From Prevotella sp. UBA5379 (GTDB lineage Bacteria; Bacteroidota; Bacteroidia; Bacteroidales; Bacteroidaceae): 30,410 nt of DNA. Below are positions 30,367-30,410 of the stretch, piece by piece. Both the position numbers and the translations under genes were made by a program. Position 1 is the first letter of the stretch; each line of letters begins with the position of its first letter. The stretch is taken from the NCBI GenBank assembly GCA_002409785.1, contig DHOX01000050.1, positions 5,731-36,140 on the forward strand, in the 5' to 3' direction. The notes under the pieces were generated by a model. It searched no databases, was not told where the DNA came from, and worked only from the letters and a program-made list of their open reading frames with translations.

Positions 30367-30410
30367 CACCATCGGGGCCATCTCAATGTACCATCGGAAC
30401 TATCTCTATG
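30367..30410. repeat. Start of an imperfect 22-bp tandem repeat at the window edge
   Basis: Two adjacent 22-bp units share 17 of 22 bases: both read xACCATCGG..C.ATCTC.ATG. The array may continue beyond the window. The period is not a multiple of three, and no reading frame of note spans it. The 52 bases between the kinase stop and the repeat show no other feature. Confidence 0.55.

Noticed and set aside
1..30410. CRISPR arrays, tRNAs, rRNAs, insertion sequences or phage genes
   Set aside because: No regularly spaced direct repeats, cloverleaf-type sequences, transposase motifs or phage proteins were recognised on either strand.

Overview
This window looks like a chromosomal segment of a Bacteroidales bacterium (Bacteroides/Prevotella-type). 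Five things point there. (1) Eleven near-consensus Bacteroidetes -7 promoter boxes (TAnnTTTG) sit just upstream of transcription units. (2) Shine-Dalgarno sequences are weak or absent. (3) The two sigma-70 proteins are short, about 290 residues, and open with MRQLKI. (4) Several families are largely confined to Bacteroidetes: DUF4301, DUF4738, the HU-CCDC81/SPOR protein and class III fructose-1,6-bisphosphatase. (5) The gene order purU-hisH-hisA-hisF-hisIE followed by an FtsE-type ATPase, lysC and lysA is of the kind seen in that order. No rRNA, tRNA, CRISPR array, insertion sequence or phage gene was seen. Coding density is high, and no stretch over 300 bases lacks a gene.

Layout. 1-13420 is all minus strand. 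In transcription order it holds an HU/TM/SPOR protein with a zinc-ribbon FHA protein; purU with the late histidine genes; an FtsE-like ABC ATPase; lysC-lysA (lysine/diaminopimelate); a membrane-anchored GT2 glycosyltransferase; a half-size GT4-like protein; and class III fbp. 13552-16301 is plus strand: rfbC (dTDP-rhamnose), ugd (UDP-glucuronate) and a translationally coupled DUF4738 lipoprotein. 16396-25030 is minus strand: a RelA-type (p)ppGpp synthetase, a methylmalonyl-CoA decarboxylase-type cluster (carboxyltransferase, a 53-residue OadG/MmdE-like peptide, biotin carrier), queC, pgk and an AspT/YidE-family transporter. 25141-26658 (plus) is a DUF4301 protein that looks like a nucleotidyltransferase. 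26701-28744 (minus) holds two paralogous RpoD-like sigma factors in tandem. 28979-30314 (plus) holds two paralogous deoxynucleoside kinases in tandem. The last ~45 bases contain the start of an imperfect 22-bp repeat.

How the genes fit together. Most are housekeeping: gluconeogenesis/glycolysis (fbp, pgk), amino acids (his, lys), one-carbon balance (purU), nucleotide salvage (dNK pair), queuosine (queC), succinate/propionate carboxylation chemistry (mmd), envelope sugars (rfbC, ugd, glycosyltransferases) and global control (relA, sigma factors). No obviously new defence or mobile system is present. The points most worth a second look are the HU-TM-SPOR/FHA pair (a possible DNA-to-peptidoglycan tether), the DUF4301 protein with a UDP-sugar-pyrophosphorylase-like signature, the minimal mmd cluster lacking a beta subunit, the degenerate HD site in RelA, the tandem non-canonical sigma factors, apparently leaderless starts, and intrinsic terminators placed directly against the next gene's start codon.
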